Assembly (NCBI GenBank): GCA_030522415.1
Contig: CM060121.1
Span: 5,732,476 to 5,796,475, forward strand
Direction of reading: 5' to 3'
From: Channallabes apus
Taxonomy: Eukaryota > Chordata > Actinopteri > Siluriformes > Clariidae
DNA: 64,000 nucleotides
Positions 21,695 to 31,853 of the stretch are shown here, in pieces. How positions within the stretch are numbered: the stretch's first letter is position 1; every line of letters begins with the position of its first letter. Made by a program: the position numbers and the translations under genes. The notes under the pieces are model-generated. The model searched no databases. It saw only the letters and a list, made by a program, of their open reading frames with translations, and had not been told where the DNA came from.

Positions 21695-22130
21695 TGACAA
21701 GATCATGGGCAACTAAGCCTCACTCATGCCTGTGGGGAGCAAAGGCCAGCCTGTCTGGTCCAATGTCTTAGAAATGCTAATGCAGCACAAATAAGTAAAT
21801 AAAAAAAAAGGCAATATTGGACACAATAGAAAGATACTGGAATATTTAGTGCAGTCTGACCCAGCCACAAAATTCTCCACATCCCAATCAGATTGAGTAC
21901 ACATGGGATGTGATGGACAAACAAGTCTGACCCATGGAGGCTCCACAGCACCCAACGGATCTGTTGTCAAGGTCCTGGTGCCAGACACCACAGCACACCC
22001 CCAGACATTTTGTAGAGTTCTGCCCTGCGGGGCCAGAGTTGCCCAGGTTGCAAAAAGTAAATGTACCAATACTGGCCATAATTTCTTGTGTTACAATGTT
22101 GTGGCTGATTTGTGTACTATAATACACATC
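21695..22130 (-). mobile_element. Remnant of a Tc1/mariner-type element
   Basis: The right end reads gttacaatgttgtggctgat, a degenerate form of a terminal repeat common in fish. The left part includes an antisense transposase start region (gatcatgggcaac), and the middle has ggatgtgatggacaaacaag. Most of the transposase is missing. Open frames across it on both strands are not real genes. Confidence 0.55.
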
Positions 22131-22387
22131 AATCTGAATAATAAAAAAAAAAAACCTTTAACTGATTTTAACTGATTTTAGCGTTACACCCATTGATACG
22201 AACCTGCTTAAGCACTAGTTTTCTACCTAATCATGAGGCAAATTACTAAGGCTGCAAATGCAAATATTTGAAAGCTCATCCAAGCACAACAAAAATGCAC
22301 TGATATGATAGGAATAAACATGTCAGAAAGTGCCATTATAGATAAATAATTGAATGACATGATGGCTGGCTGCAGACTCGTGCACTC

Positions 22388-22609
22388 TTAACACTAGAAG
22401 CGCCGTGTCAGTGTGACCTACTTATAACGAGCAAAATAGCTTCACACTGGATTTTACTGGTGCGATTTTGAAAATTTAAGCATGCTGGGTGATTAAGCTC
22501 ACAGATCTAGGAAAAGTCATGAAAGGACGGTCCTGGATTTTAATCGAGTGTAAAGTATTTTTTTCCCCATTGCGGTCAAATGACCGGTGCTCGGCGCTTC
22601 TAGTGTTAA
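22388..22609. mobile_element. piggyBac-type MITE with TTAA duplication
   Basis: A 214-bp element (22392-22605) with perfect 14-bp inverted ends, cactagaagcgccg and cggcgcttctagtg, flanked by TTAA at 22388-22391 and 22606-22609. TTAA is the target duplication of the piggyBac superfamily. Its interior (gcatgctgggtgattaagct, aaaagtcatgaaaggacggt) matches sequence in the inverted-repeat structure at 44560-44720, 49620-49682, 58443-58540 and 59655-59785. It is therefore a deletion derivative of, or shares an ancestor with, that larger element. Confidence 0.85.
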
Positions 22610-22730
22610 GCACACACAATAATGTGACTTGTCACAAAGTGCACAGCCATCCATTCCAGCTTGAGTAATTGCTGTCAGACACACTAATTACGTCTTTAAT
22701 AAATATAAGCTAAATGCCTTTTTAGAGAAA

Positions 22731-23370
22731 AAAAAAGCTTACAACTGGATCAAGACATCACTCCAAACAGTATGAAAGAGCCAGGAGGAAGCTGGTCAGA
22801 GAGGTTACCGAGGGACATACTGTACAGTACAGCAACCCTAAAGCAGTTGTAGGACTTTAATACAAAGAGTGGTCATTGTGTGCATGTAAAACCAAAATCA
22901 TTAATTCTCCACAAATGTGGCTTATATGGGAAAAAAGAAAAAAAAGCTGCAGTCACGACTGAGCTTTGCAAAAATGGTCAGATGAGACAAAAATTTAATT
23001 ATTTGAAACCAAACAATACGTCTGGTTGAAATCTAATACAGCTCACCATCCAAATAACACCATTTCAACAGTAAAGCATGGAGGTGGTAATATCCTGTTA
23101 TGGAGTGCTTCTCTGCAGCAGACACATTTGTCAGGATAGAAAGAAAATGGATGGGAACAATCATAACAATAAGCCAAAGCGCACAGCAAAACTGACCGGA
23201 CAATGGTTAAAAAAGGAAAAAGGTGAATGTTCTTGCATGGCTTTGTCAGAGGCCAGACCCCACTGGACATCTGTGGAATTACTTGAAAACTGCAGTCCAC
23301 AAATGGCCATCATCAAAGTTAATCCAACTTGGGCAGTTCTACAAAGAAGGCTGGGCAAATATAGCAAATT
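22731..23370 (+). mobile_element. Tc1-like remnant abutting the μTM1 exon
   Basis: Degraded transposase text in order: caagacatcactccaaacag, gtcagatgagacaaaaattt, aaagcatggaggtggtaata, tgtggaattacttgaaaact, aagaaggctgggcaaatat. No frame is intact. It stops about 60 bp before the μTM1 acceptor and is separated from it only by a TG-rich run (about 23380-23420). Confidence 0.65.
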
Positions 23371-23433
23371 ATTACAAATATGTGTGTTTGTGTGTGTATG
23401 TGTGTGTTTGTGTGCGTTGATGGATGCCAACAG

Positions 23434-23573
23434 ATTCAGATTGCCTGGTGCTGTGGGACTTTTTCTACGATGGGACAGAAATGGATCATGAAAACAGAGC
23501 ATACACTGCATTAACATTTGTATTTCTCTTCCTCGTCACCCTCTTCTACAGCATCGGGGTGACTGTAATCAAG
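23434..23573 (+). CDS. IgM transmembrane exon 1 (μTM1)
   Basis: Phase 1 acceptor gccaacag/at; donor atcaag/gtgaga ends in phase 0; 140 bp. It encodes an acidic extracellular linker (DGTEMDHEN) followed by a hydrophobic helix ([20 protein letters not shown]) and IK. This is the teleost IgM TM pattern that pairs with the CD79 signalling chains. It fits splicing from Cμ3 (20120). The acceptor lacks a normal pyrimidine tract: the 50 bases before it are TG and purine rich, so it may be weak. Confidence 0.88.
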
Positions 23574-23647
23574 GTGAGAACTGTTCCAGTCGACATAAAC
23601 AGGGTGAATTGAGACATACTGGAGAAAAAAAATGTATCATGCAAATA

Positions 23648-23975
23648 CACTGCCTGGTCAAAAAATCTGCACACTCTTAGACTTCCTTAGATCGCCTGTA
23701 GCATTTATTCACTGTGTTATTATTTTGACAGCCTTATGCAATGTCACAATGTTGATTTCCTTGTAAAATTGCATAATAATTTGTCTGAGAACATGTATTG
23801 ACATAAAGAGAGCCCAGTAAAGTCATCATCAGAACATTCCAAAGATTTTCAAGTGGGGTTGTGGTCAGAACTCTGCGGTGGTCAATCCATGTTTCAAAAT
23901 AAATCTTCATGCTCTCAGAACCACTCTTTTGGAATTTGAGCCTGATAAATCATTTCATGGTTGTCCTGGAAAAAG
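23648..23975 (-). mobile_element. Fragment of an IS630/Tc1-type element in the TM1-TM2 intron
   Basis: Starts with a typical end (cactgcctggtcaaaaaatc). It continues with antisense transposase text (gtggtcaatccatgtttcaa, ccactcttttggaatttgag) and then stops. No coding capacity. Confidence 0.55.
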
Positions 23976-24986
23976 GAAAAGGGGAAAATTTTTTATTTGA
24001 TAACCCGTTTAATCACCACACAGGTGTTTAGTACCACATTGTGTAGAAATGCTTTAAATTTAACAGGGGGACAAACAATGTATTTGAACTTGCTTGTTGA
24101 TACAGTATACAGTAATTTCACAGGCTGATATAAATATTAGTTTTTTTTTTATTCCATGTTTCACTCTTGCTGCAAGTAATAATAAAAAAAAAAGTTGTTT
24201 GTTCATTTAGTCAACAAATTATAGAAGAGGATTTCTATAACAGCAGCTCTGACAATAACTTTAGCTTTACTTCAATTAGAGAGGTTTGTAGTGTTGCATA
24301 TGTTGCATAAAAATAAGTCATTATTTTTCAATTAAAAGCAGAGTAAAAAGGGGATGATGAAAGAAATACTATTTCTGTTTTCCTCATAATTACATAATTT
24401 CATTGATGTTTTACAACACTGAATGTACTGTTTCTATTTTTTAAAATAAGACAAATTAGAATTGTTTACAAATAGCAAAATAACTCACTTAAATAGCATA
24501 AACAACAACAACAACAACAATAATAATAATATGATAATAATAATAATAAAAATAAAAATAATATTAACTGTAGTAGTTTTAATAGTTACAAACTATACTG
24601 TTATTGTTAATGTTAATTATAGAATTATAAGAATAAGAATTTCTTTACATTTATTATAGACCACAAAGAACACAATTCAATAACAAATTGGCTTTCTAAT
24701 CAAATAATTGTCAATTTTACTTACAGTGCTTTTCAGATAATTTAGTTTTTTGACCTAATGTTTCTACAAATAAAATAACAGTTTTGATATGTCATTGAGG
24801 GTGAAAGTAAATGTTAAATGCAAATAAGAATCAAGGAAAATACGTTTAATAACCTTTAAGTCATGTGTGTCCTGTGTGGGATTTTGTTTTATTAATGGCA
24901 GTAAAACTTAAAATATATAAAATATAATGTTGAACTGACAATAAATGATGGTTTCATGGTCTAATCTTCTTTTTTATTTCTTTCAG
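23976..24986 (+). other. μTM1-μTM2 intron remainder
   Basis: AT-rich with (AAC)n(AAT)n at about 24485-24560. Contains an octamer ATGCAAAT at 24818-24825. No gene was seen. Confidence 0.5.
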
Positions 24987-24995
24987 GTTAAATGA
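24987..24995 (+). CDS. IgM transmembrane exon 2 (μTM2), Val-Lys-stop
   Basis: After a strong acceptor (tttatttctttcag) the sequence reads GTT AAA TGA. Joined to the phase-0 end of μTM1 this gives the classic IgM cytoplasmic tail K-V-K. A polyadenylation signal AATAAA follows at 25121-25126. This tiny exon confirms a complete membrane IgM gene 3' of the δ block. Confidence 0.88.
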   Translation, partial: VK

Positions 24996-25120
24996 CTACA
25001 GAAACTATCAGAAATGAGTTTGGTCTTCTCTCTTCTTTTTTTTCAACATACTGTTCTGAGTTAAACTTTACTGCCTACTTTCCACATGTATCTGTAATGA
25101 CTGCTTTTACTTAAATCTCA

Positions 25121-25126
25121 AATAAA
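25121..25126 (+). terminator. Polyadenylation signal for membrane IgM
   Basis: AATAAA about 125 bp after the μTM2 stop. Confidence 0.65.
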
Positions 25127-25458
25127 TGTCTTACAAAAATATGCAATTTAAAAGTATCATTGTTTTCTACATCTTTATTTTAATTACAGTACATTTAATG
25201 TATAGTGTTGATTAATAGGCATACATGTTATATAGGCATAACTCTTAGTTTGTGTGGGGAAGTACTATAAAGTACATAATAATTCACAAGTATTGTGAAG
25301 TATTGTGTTGTTAAGTACGTAATGAAATATTTGTCATGTAATTATTCTTTATTCTTTATTTGTGCATTATTTATCATGCACTTGAGCAAACAAAGAGAAC
25401 AGAAAAACATTATTTGCATAACAGGCAAAAAAACTGTGTGTAAATGGTCTCTTAATGC

Positions 25459-25490
25459 ATGCAAATTTAATACTTCTTCCTGTGCAGGTG
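25459..25490 (+). promoter_or_regulatory. Candidate Eμ3' enhancer core (octamer plus E-box)
   Basis: A perfect octamer ATGCAAAT (25459-25466) lies 18 bp before an E-box CAGGTG (25485-25490) in the Cμ-Cδ intergenic region. The channel catfish IGH enhancer is known to sit between μ and δ and to use octamer and μE5-type sites. Further octamers occur at 22258-22265, 23639-23646 and 24818-24825. Motif presence only; function is inferred. Confidence 0.4.
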
Positions 25491-25683
25491 CGTTTCACTT
25501 CACCTCAGTGATACAGATGATTTTCACTTCTTCTTTTGCCATTTATCTTTGGACCACTTCTTGCCTAACGCTCTCAACCGCTGTTTGTTGTGCTCACTGT
25601 AGCTTATCCTGCACTGCTTCCTCTTGCCACACCGCAAAAAACACAGAAAACTGTGAATAAAACACATCTTTTGTTTAGCTTTA

Positions 25684-25814
25684 ATTATTAACTTTATAAA
25701 TATTATAAATATTAAGTAAAAATTATATATATATTATAATTATATATATATAAATATATAAATTATGTTGTGATGTAAATTAAAATCTGCTTATAAAAAG
25801 AGAAATTGTTGTAA

Positions 25815-25864
<50 letters not shown>

Positions 25865-25885
25865 TATATATACAGTATATATAAT
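25684..25885. repeat. AT-rich stretch and (CA)n microsatellite before Cδ1
   Basis: Short AT repeats at 25725-25760 and about 20 CA units at 25818-25860 lie directly upstream of the second Cδ1. Confidence 0.85.
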
Positions 25886-25929
25886 ATATTTGGCATGTTC
25901 TTCAATTGCTATATTATCATTGTTTATAG

Positions 25930-26220
25930 CTGTGATTGTGACTCCACCCAGCATCAGCATCAGCACCAGCATTAACACAACAACGAATGATATTATTCTG
26001 ATTTGTTGGTTGGATGGCTTTCATACCAAAGTGATTAATATTGATTGGGAAGTGGGTAAGAAAGGGACTGAAACATTTTTTTACAATGAGGGAAAGAAAG
26101 AGTTTTCCATGCTGAGCCAAATCAGCATAAATGCACAACAATGGAATGAAGGCAAAGAGTTCACCTGCAGTGCCACACACCAGGCCAAAACCTTCAGTCA
26201 AACATGGAGCATTTGTAAAG
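25930..26220 (+). CDS. Cδ1 exon, second (canonical) block
   Basis: Acceptor gtttatag/ct, donor gtaaag/gtcagt, 291 bp, phase 1-1. It encodes AVIVTPPSISISTS, cysteines in LICWLDG and FTCSATH, ending WSICK. It lies about 0.8 kb after the IgM polyadenylation site, the normal place for Cδ1 in teleosts. It would be reached by long-range splicing from Cμ1. Confidence 0.92.
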
Positions 26221-26302
26221 GTCAGTTCCACACAAGAACAATGCAAAATAAAAATCTTTCATGTTGTCTAAGTGTAAGTGAACAACTTCTTATATATTTC
26301 AG

Positions 26303-26596
26303 GCCATCCAAATTCTGAACCCCGGATACAACTGATTAAACCTCCTCTCAGGTCAATATTGACAGATAAACAAGTAACAGTCTCCTGTGTTGTTCAGACT
26401 GTGTTCCACCCTAAAGTTTCCTGGCTTGTAGATGGAAATAAAAAATCAGACAGAGACAGTAAGAGAGAGAGACAGGATGAGTCCACTGTTAGCAACCTGA
26501 CTATTTCTGTAGAAGACTGGACAAAATCAAGGACAATAACCTGCAGGGCTGAACATCCATGTTTTAAAACAACAGAAGAAATTATAAAAACGACAG
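26303..26596 (+). CDS. Cδ2 exon, second block, first triplet
   Basis: Acceptor atatttcag/gc, donor gacag/gtaagt, 294 bp, phase 1-1. Starts GHPNSEPRIQLIKPPL. Cysteines in VSCVVQTVF and ITCRAEHPC. Confidence 0.92.
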
Positions 26597-26879
26597 GTAA
26601 GTTCTGTATATAATGTAAAACTCGATTATCATCCTTTCTGTTCATTTGTATACTTTAAAACTTGAAATGTGATGGGAGTTGCAATGTTAGCACAAAAATA
26701 TTACTTGTTTAAACAATAATTAAAGGCACATATTAAATTAAATTGTGCACACAGTTATAGTAATATAACAGTTAAATTGTATGTGTGTATGTAAAAGTTT
26801 CATGTTGAAAACGTAAGTTAATTTTAAAATATTTCACCTCAGTTGAACATTCTAACTTATGTGACTATACGTACCTCAG

Positions 26880-27185
26880 AAACTGTGCAGAAAACCCCTA
26901 CAGTGGTGATCAGGAGGAGTCCTGCAGACGTAGGGAAGAGAGACAGTGCAGTGCTGGAGTGTGTTGCAAGCAGTCTGCCTTCTGGTGAACTCTCTGTCAC
27001 CTTCCAGGCTAATGATGAGAAGTTTCCAGAAGCTCAGTATGTGAATCTGCCAGAAGGCCAGGACACATTGATTACACAATTCACTATTCCCAAAACAAAA
27101 CAAAGCAAAAACAACAATTTCAACTGCCAGATTCAGAAAAGCCATTCTCAGAAGTGGAAGTCCAGTTCTATTAAAAACCTTTTTG
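26880..27185 (+). CDS. Cδ3 exon, second block, first triplet
   Basis: Acceptor gtacctcag/aa, donor tttttg/gtaagc, 306 bp, phase 1-1. Nearly identical to 15335 and 17095; NFNCQIQ as in 17095. Confidence 0.92.
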
Positions 27186-27624
27186 GTAAGCACAATTTCA
27201 GTCTCAATATCTTAATTGCTTGACTATTGGCATTGTCTAGTTTTAAATTATACTGGAAAAGAGAGGGGGAGGAGGTGAGAGCACTGGTATACAGAAGCTA
27301 CCAGCACAGTCAGTGTGATGTGTGAATTTTTGCTCTCAAATTTCCACTTCCGTAGCTCATCAATTCATGCTTTACATGAAAGTAAACATTCCTGCATTAC
27401 ATTTTCACATCCTGCAAGATACCAGTTCAGATTGTCCTGTTCTACAGCTGTAAAGCACATTTTAACACTGTGATGGAAAGTGAGATGTAAAATCTCTGCC
27501 TTTTGTAAATAAGATACAGGACAGGGTATTTTATTTCCCTCGCATTAGAGGTTATAAAATAAAAAAAAAATAGCTATAAAATATTTCTGACTTGCCTTGA
27601 CAAAATAAATGTCCTTCTCTCCAG

Positions 27625-27912
27625 ATGACGCTTCAGTGGACCTGACAGTTGTATCCAGTGTGGATAAATCTGCATCAAGAAAACAAAAACTTCTTTGCTC
27701 TGCGACTGGACTTAACCCAGAGATCAAGTGGGTTCCCGAATCTGTGGGCAATGCTGATAGTGAAGTAACAATGAATGCAGGTGGACGTGTGAAGGTGTCC
27801 AGTGAGCTATCAGTTACAGAACAAGAGTGGAAACGTGGAACTACATTCACCTGCCAAGTCAGAGATCAGAGTCTTACTACAAATATCCAGAAGAGCATCA
27901 ACGTTTGTGAAG
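27625..27912 (+). CDS. Cδ4 exon, second block, first triplet
   Basis: Acceptor ttctctccag/at, donor gtgaag/gtattg, 288 bp, phase 1-1. Almost identical to 16081; the D-strand change is SLTTNIQ for SLTKNIQ. Confidence 0.92.
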
Positions 27913-28056
27913 GTATTGTAACATTAAGAGAAGTTTATGATCTTTACAAAATGTAAATATTAGACACAGTGAAAGGTCAGTCCTACATAAAATCATCCAA
28001 AATAAGAATCTTCCATGATATCTAAGTGTAAGTGAAGAACCTCTTATATCTTCCAG

Positions 28057-28350
28057 GTCATCAAAATTCTGGACCACGGATACAACTGGAGAAACCTCCT
28101 CTCAAGTCAATATTGACAGATAAACAAGTAACAGTCTCCTGTGTTATTGAGACTGTCTTCCACACCATAGTTTCCTGGTTTGTAGATGGAAATAAAAAAT
28201 CAGACAGAGACAGTAACAGAGAGAGACAGGATGAGTCCACTGTTAGCAACCTGACTATTTCTGTAGAAGACTGGACAAAATCAAGGACAATAACCTGCAG
28301 GGCTGAACATCCATGTTTTAAAACAATAGAAGAAATTATAAAAACGACAG
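28057..28350 (+). CDS. Cδ2 exon, second block, second triplet
   Basis: Acceptor atcttccag/gt, donor gacag/gtaagt, 294 bp, phase 1-1. Starts GHQNSGPRIQLEKPPL like the copy at 16513, but has KQVTVSCVIE where that copy has KRITLSCVIE. Confidence 0.92.
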
Positions 28351-28643
28351 GTAAGTTCTGTATATAATGTAAAACTCGATTATCATCCTTTCTGTTCATT
28401 TGTATACTTTAAAACTTGAAATGTGATGGGAGTTGCAATGTTAGCACAAAAATATTACTTGTTTAAACAATAATTATAGGCACATATTAAATTAAATTGT
28501 GCACACAGTTATAGTAATATAACAGTTAAATTGTATGTGTGCATGTAAAAGTTTCATGTTGAAACCGTAAGTTAATTTAAAAATATTTCACCTCACTTGA
28601 ATATTCTAACTTACAGTATGTGACTATACGTTATGTACCTCAG

Positions 28644-28949
28644 AAACTGTGCAGAAAACCCCTACAGTGGTGATCAGAAGGAGTCCTGCAGACGTAGGGA
28701 AGAGAGACAGTGCAGTGCTGGAGTGTGTTGCAAGCAGTCTGCCTTCTGGTGAACTCTCGGTCACCTTCCAGGCTAATGATGAGAAGTTTCCAGAAGCTCA
28801 GTATGTGAACCTGCCAGAAGGCCAGGACACATTGATTACACAATTCACTATTCCCAAAACACATCGCACCAAAAACTACCATTTCACTTGTCAGATTCAA
28901 CTAAGCCATTCCATGACGTGGAAGTCCAGTCCTATAAATAACCTTTTTG
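28644..28949 (+). CDS. Cδ3 exon, second block, second triplet
   Basis: Acceptor gtacctcag/aa, donor tttttg/gtaagc, 306 bp, phase 1-1. The first two thirds equal the other δ3 copies. The last third differs (KTHRTKNYHFTCQIQLSHS), so the homogenised tract ends inside this exon. Confidence 0.92.
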
Positions 28950-29150
28950 GTAAGCACATTTCAATCTCAATACTTTAATTGCTTGAATATTGGCACTATA
29001 TGCAGTTTAACATCATACTAGAAAAGAGTGTGGGCTGTTGTGATGTAAAGTCTTATGGCCCCACATTAGTGGCCATTTTAAAATACTTTTAGGTGAAATA
29101 TTTAGGTGACTTGAAAAGTAATATATTTGGGGAAAAAAACTTCTCTCCAG

Positions 29151-29438
29151 ATGACCCTTCAGTGAAACTATCTGTTGTATCCAATGAGGACAATTCTACA
29201 CCAATGATCCAAAAACTACTTTGCTCTGCAACTGGACTTAACCCAGAGATCAAGTGGCTTCCTGAATCTGTAGAGAATAATGATAGGGAAGTAACAATGA
29301 TTGCAGACGGACGTTTGAAAGTGTCCAGTGAGCTTTCAGTTCCAGAACAAGAGTGGAAACGTGGAACTACATTCACCTGCCAAGTCACTGATCAGTCTAG
29401 TCCCAAAACTGTCCAGAACAGGACCAGTTTTTGTGCAG
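29151..29438 (+). CDS. Cδ4 exon, second block, second triplet (diverged)
   Basis: Acceptor ttctctccag/at, donor gtgcag/gtattg, 288 bp, phase 1-1. It keeps LLCSATG, IKWLPES and FTCQVTD but differs at many positions from the other three δ4 copies (VKLSVVSNEDNSTP, TSFCA end). It is likely the ancestral, unconverted δ4. Confidence 0.92.
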
Positions 29439-29529
29439 GTATTGTAATAATCAGAGAAGTTCATGAGCTTTAAATAAAATCAAAACATTAGACAAAGGTG
29501 TGTCTAAAATGTCATTTCTTCATCTCCAG

Positions 29530-29847
29530 TCACTCCAGATCACGCTCGGAGTGCACAGGTTTACCTTTTGGGTCCCTCCATCAGTAATATGGCAAAGGAG
29601 GATCCTGTCTCTGTCACATGTCTGCTGCTGGGCCACAGACTCCAGGACTTCTCAGTTAATTGCAAAGTAGGAACAGACAATTTGTCTTCAAATGTGATCA
29701 AAACTGAAAACCACGGCAATGGAACAGAGAGTGTTCAAAGGGTTTTAAGGGTTCCAGCACAAAGGTGGAAAAAGCATGAAAACATTTCCTGCGAGGTCAA
29801 ACACCCCTGTTCTATTGTACAGACATACATTGTCTTTAAAATCAAAG
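29530..29847 (+). CDS. Cδ5 exon, second block, with GC splice donor
   Basis: Acceptor catctccag/tc, 318 bp, phase 1-1. Cysteines in VTCLLLG, VNCKVG and ISCEVKHPC. Donor aaag/gcaagt, again GC. Here it is followed by δ6, as expected for IgD. Confidence 0.9.
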
Positions 29848-30044
29848 GCAAGTGCTCACTGATATTTAAGGACCCAATCAATTTTGTTTTAGAAGAGAAA
29901 AACTGTTTACATGCTTAACTCAACTTTATAAACCCATCACAGTGCATTCATTTATTACTGACCAAAAAAAAAACAAGCTGTTGTTGCCTTGTGTCTAATA
30001 TTACAGTAATTATTATCATGATGTTTTTTTCTTTACAGTTGAAC

Positions 30045-30079
<35 letters not shown>

Positions 30080-30551
30080 AAATGCGTGAAAAGAAAACTC
30101 AGGTACCACATATTCACATTATGACAGATATAATGGTTACAAATTCTATGATACAAAAGTTCAATGTAACTTTATATTATATTATAATTAAATGCTCAGA
30201 AACACAACAGCAATCTCCAAAGCACTGACACTGGAGACACCATCTCTTAATGTCAAATAAATGTCTTCATACAGAAGGGTGACCATATTCATAATTGAGA
30301 TTTTTTTTCAGTTGTCTTCTGTGTTATTAAATTTGGATTTGTTGATACATCCAATTAGCAACTGTTTATAAACTAGCTTTTACTGTAGAAATCCTCAAAT
30401 ATTACAATTAGGGCATTAATATAAACCTGTGACCTGATATTCTGATCAGTAAAATTAAGAATTCTGTCACTTAAATATGACTATCAAAACACAGAAAAGT
30501 TTTCATAGGTGGTAAAACAATTCAGTTCTGAGTCAATATTTGTCTCCTTAG
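29848..30551 (+). other. δ5-δ6 intron
   Basis: Contains a (TTA)n run at 30047-30078 and a Cδ-unrelated AT-rich body. No exon was seen. Confidence 0.6.
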
Positions 30552-30863
30552 ACCCCAAATGTCCCACCATCCGAATTCGAGGTCCCAGTGATGATGAGCT
30601 GTCAGGATCTCGCAACACAACTCTTCTCTGCTTGATTGACGGCTTCCTCCCTGCTGATATCTCTGTTCACTGGGAGCTGAACGGCACCCAGCTGGACACG
30701 TCTCTCTTCACCAACAGTCCGGCTCAGTTTGTGTCAGGCAGTTATTCCATGCACAGTGCACTGATATTATCACCATTAAAAAGAGAGGATGGCACTTTTT
30801 CCTGTGTGGTCAGGCATGAATCGTCTGAAAAGCTAATCATCAGCAACATAAGTAACATATACG
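30552..30863 (+). CDS. Cδ6 exon
   Basis: Acceptor tctccttag/ac, donor tacg/gtaagt, 312 bp, phase 1-1. Starts DPKCPTIRIRGPSDDEL. Cysteines in LLCLIDG and FSCVVRHES, core Trp in VHWELNG. It has no counterpart in the first δ block. Confidence 0.92.
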
Positions 30864-31568
30864 GTAAGTAACATCCTCTCTCTTGTACAAGCAGCTGGTT
30901 TTTATTCTTATTTATATTTATTCAAGTTCCAAGTATAAATTAAATGATGATGAATTTTCTAATGATCATATGCAAACTAATATTACCTTTCATTAAATGC
31001 AGAATTCATGAGCTCAATTAAAGTTTTCCATCCTGAAGACACTGGAGATTCTTTTGATAAATGTAAAATAACCTAATAATAATCTCCTTGCAAAAAACCT
31101 TTATAAACCCAGTTTTTTTTAATGAATTTATTTATTTGTTTATAAAATTTTTAATGAATTCTACCACTACCATAAAATGGTAAAAAAAAATTTTACTTTT
31201 ATTATTATTATTATTATTATTACTCATTCTTCTTCTTCTTTTTTCTTCATATATATTTTTACATTTGGCAATAGAGAAATCATATAAAGAATTGGTATTT
31301 ATTTGCCAATATAACAAAAGAAAAAACATATTTGAATCATTTAAGTTTGACAAATATGCAAAAAACAATTATATGATTATAATATGCTATACTATGCTTA
31401 GATTTTTTTTATGTCCTTAGTGCTTTATATTTGAAAGAAATTAATCAAACAATATTTTGCTATTGTGCTAATATGTCCCATGATCACAATTTGCCCTCAA
31501 ATACTTAAAACTTTTTTCACAATATCAGACTGTTAGTTTTACTGAAGCCTCCTTTTTCTTTTTCCCAG
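30864..31568 (+). other. δ6-δ7 intron
   Basis: AT-rich, with a short (ATT)n run near 31200-31222. Nothing else was seen. Confidence 0.6.
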
Positions 31569-31853
31569 CCTCTATAAATACAAATCCTCCCTCTGTGAAG
31601 CTGCTGCAGGGACAAGATGAGCTGTTGTGTCTGGTATATGGTTACAGCCCATCAGCCATTAACATTACCTGGCTCCTTAATAAGGAGACTGTACAACATA
31701 ATGGTACCGGCAGCTCTGCCAAGGGGCCTGATGGGAAATTTATCATTAAAAGCCACCTGCATGTCAAGGCCTCTGAATGGGAACCTGGAACCTCATACAC
31801 ATGCCTTGTCGAGCATTTCACTGGCCAAGTCATTCGCACAACATCCAAAGCAG
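31569..31853 (+). CDS. Cδ7 exon
   Basis: Acceptor tttttcccag/cc, donor gcag/gtgatt, 285 bp, phase 1-1. Cysteines in LLCLVYG and YTCLVEHF, core Trp in ITWLLNK. It is the last Ig domain of membrane IgD. If unspliced, the frame runs on 22 codons to a stop at 31921. No polyadenylation signal was noticed near that stop, so a secreted form from here is unsupported. Confidence 0.92.

Larger units (their letters stand above)
26297..29440 (+). repeat. Two tandem δ2-δ3-δ4 units, second block
   Basis: Unit one is about 26297-28050 and unit two about 28051-29440. Unit two is shorter because its δ3-δ4 intron is 201 bp rather than about 439 bp, and its end is diverged. All other introns match those of the first block almost base for base. 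Confidence 0.85.

Noticed and set aside
25295..25660. 121-aa open frame in the μ-δ interval
   Set aside because: The composition is odd, there is no domain and it overlaps likely regulatory DNA. Treated as chance.
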